Shown here in pieces: positions 14,444 to 15,660 of a DNA stretch of 15,660 nt. The stretch is from Burkholderiaceae bacterium (GTDB lineage: Bacteria > Pseudomonadota > Gammaproteobacteria > Burkholderiales > Burkholderiaceae_E). A program made the position numbers and the translations under genes. The notes beneath the pieces were generated by a model, which was not told the DNA's origin, did no database searches, and saw only the letters and a list, made by a program, of their open reading frames with translations. Numbering within the stretch: position 1 is the first letter of the stretch; each line of letters opens with the position of its first letter. The stretch covers positions 1-15,660 of the forward strand of contig JAHYJF010000054.1 in the NCBI GenBank assembly GCA_019428955.1. Reading direction: 5' to 3'.

Positions 14444-15660
14444 ATGACTGCAATCACTGCCCAACCACTGCCCATCGCCCGCAACGCCCAATTGGAGCTC
14501 GCGCTGCTGCCGGCTCTGGCCAACCGCCATGGCCTGATCACCGGAGCCACCGGAACCGGCAAGACCGTGACCCTGCAGGTGCTTGCCGAGCGCTTTTCAT
14601 CGATCGGAGTTCCGGTGTTCATGGCCGACGTCAAGGGCGACCTGACCGGGCTGTCGTGCGCCGGCGTCGATTCCCCCAAGCTCGGTGAGCGCCTCGAGCG
14701 CCTCGGCCTGCCGACCCCGGAATTCCGGCCCTTCCCGGTGACGCTCTGGGACGTGTTCGGCAAGAAGGGACATCCGTTGCGCGCCACGGTCTCCGACATG
14801 GGGCCGCTCCTGCTGGCGCGGATGCTGGGCCTCAACGAGACCCAGGAAGGGGTGCTGCAGCTGGTCTTCAAGATCGCCGACGAGCGCGGGATGCTGCTCC
14901 TCGACGCCAAGGACCTGCGCGCGATGCTGCAGTTCGTGGGCGACAACGCGCGCACCTTCACCACCGAGTACGGCAACGTCTCGAGCGCGTCGATCGGTGC
15001 GATCCAGCGCGGCTTGCTCTCGCTCGACGCTCAGGGCGTCGACCGGTTCTTTGGCGAGCCGATGCTCAACCTCGACGACCTCCTGCAGACCGACGCCGAC
15101 GGCCTGGGAGTCATCAACATCCTGGCCGCCGACCAGCTGATGAATGCGCCGCGCCTCTACGCCGCGTTTCTGCTGTGGCTGCTCTCCGAGCTCTTCGAGC
15201 AGTTGCCTGAGGTTGGTGACCGGGACAAGCCCCGGGTGGTGTTCTTCTTCGATGAAGCCCACCTGCTCTTCAACGACGCCCCGCGCGCTCTGCTCGAGAA
15301 GGTCGAACAGGTGGTGCGCCTGATTCGCTCCAAGGGCGTCGGGGTCTACTTCGTGACCCAGAATCCGATCGATATCCCCGATACGGTGCTTGGGCAGCTT
15401 GGCAACCGGGTGCAGCACGCGCTGCGCGCCTTTACCGCGCGCGACCAGAAGGCGGTGCGCGCCGCCGCGCAGACCATGCGCGCCAATCCCCAGCTCGACG
15501 CGGAGCAGGCGATTACCGATCTTGGCGTGGGCGAGGCGCTGGTTTCGTTGCTTGACGCCAAGGGCCGCCCTCAGGTCGTCGAGCGGGCGTTCATGATGGC
15601 TCCAGCCTCGCAGATCGGTCCGGTCGACGATGCCGCCAGGGCGGTGCTGATGCGCCATTC
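14444..15660 (+). CDS. HerA-like ATPase, DUF853 family (YjgR-like), 3'-truncated
   Basis: The first 405 codons of a P-loop ATPase are present; the gene runs off the right edge with no stop. Full-length relatives such as E. coli YjgR have about 500 residues. The N-terminus LPIARNAQLELALLPALANRHGLITGATGTGKT gives Walker A GATGTGKT at residues 34-41. FMADVKGDLTGL follows, then Walker B VVFFFDEAHLLF with D270 and E271, and VYFVTQNPIDIPDTVLGQLGNRVQHALRAF as the sensor/arginine region of the HerA/FtsK group. The family is annotated as helicase HerA-like or DUF853, and its physiological role is not established. No NurA nuclease gene is nearby. ATG 14444 has no Shine-Dalgarno in front of it, but the N-terminal alignment supports it. 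Confidence 0.9.
   Translation, partial: MTAITAQPLPIARNAQLELALLPALANRHGLITGATGTGKTVTLQVLAERFSSIGVPVFMADVKGDLTGLSCAGVDSPKLGERLERLGLPTPEFRPFPVTLWDVFGKKGHPLRATVSDMGPLLLARMLGLNETQEGVLQLVFKIADERGMLLLDAKDLRAMLQFVGDNARTFTTEYGNVSSASIGAIQRGLLSLDAQGVDRFFGEPMLNLDDLLQTDADGLGVINILAADQLMNAPRLYAAFLLWLLSELFEQLPEVGDRDKPRVVFFFDEAHLLFNDAPRALLEKVEQVVRLIRSKGVGVYFVTQNPIDIPDTVLGQLGNRVQHALRAFTARDQKAVRAAAQTMRANPQLDAEQAITDLGVGEALVSLLDAKGRPQVVERAFMMAPASQIGPVDDAARAVLMRH

Noticed and set aside
14338..14976. Extension of yebC to a 454-residue protein
   Set aside because: The added part lies antisense to the DUF853 gene, and the invariant MAGHSKWANIKHKK start falls at 14337.
1..15660. CRISPR arrays, insertion sequences, prophage genes, tRNA or rRNA genes
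   Set aside because: No regularly spaced repeats, transposase or integrase motifs, terminal inverted repeats or structural RNA signatures were seen on either strand by eye.

Overview
The window is GC-rich, densely packed chromosomal DNA of a proteobacterium. The run yebC-purD-hemF-nadD-rsfS-rlmH-maf-rng, together with dnaE followed directly by msbA, resembles betaproteobacterial chromosomes, perhaps Rhodocyclales-like. That placement is an inference from gene order and protein similarity recalled from memory, not from a search. There are no rRNA or tRNA genes, insertion sequences, phage genes or CRISPR arrays.

Layout. (1) Bases 1-5548, + strand: the 3' nine-tenths of dnaE (replicative polymerase), msbA (lipid A flippase) and an AhpD-like peroxidase-family gene. 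(2) Bases 5549-5615: convergent junction with a stem-loop. (3) Bases 5616-6440, - strand: a two-gene AbrB-PIN toxin-antitoxin module with its own promoter and a 17-bp operator-like palindrome. (4) Bases 6458-14337, - strand: a tightly packed probable nine-gene operon, transcribed yebC, purD, hemF, nadD, rsfS, rlmH, maf, rng and a FOXRED1-like FAD oxidoreductase. Spacings run from a 10-bp overlap to 34 bp. (5) Bases 14338-14443: divergent intergenic region. (6) From 14444 to the right edge, + strand: the start of a HerA-like DUF853 ATPase, cut off by the window.

How the genes fit together. The long operon combines translation and ribosome upkeep (YebC, RsfS, RlmH, RNase G) with cofactor and nucleotide supply (PurD, HemF, NadD) and nucleotide-pool or septum control (Maf). 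The oxidoreductase at its end has no recognised substrate. The toxin-antitoxin pair lies just beyond the operon end and can be driven by its own promoter.

Novelty. I see no clear undescribed multi-gene system; most of the window is housekeeping. The points most worth a second look are the antitoxin operator/promoter arrangement, a near-palindrome built from rare codons at the 3' end of msbA, the FOXRED1-like enzyme in an RNase G operon, and a 12-bp tandem repeat in the antitoxin tail.
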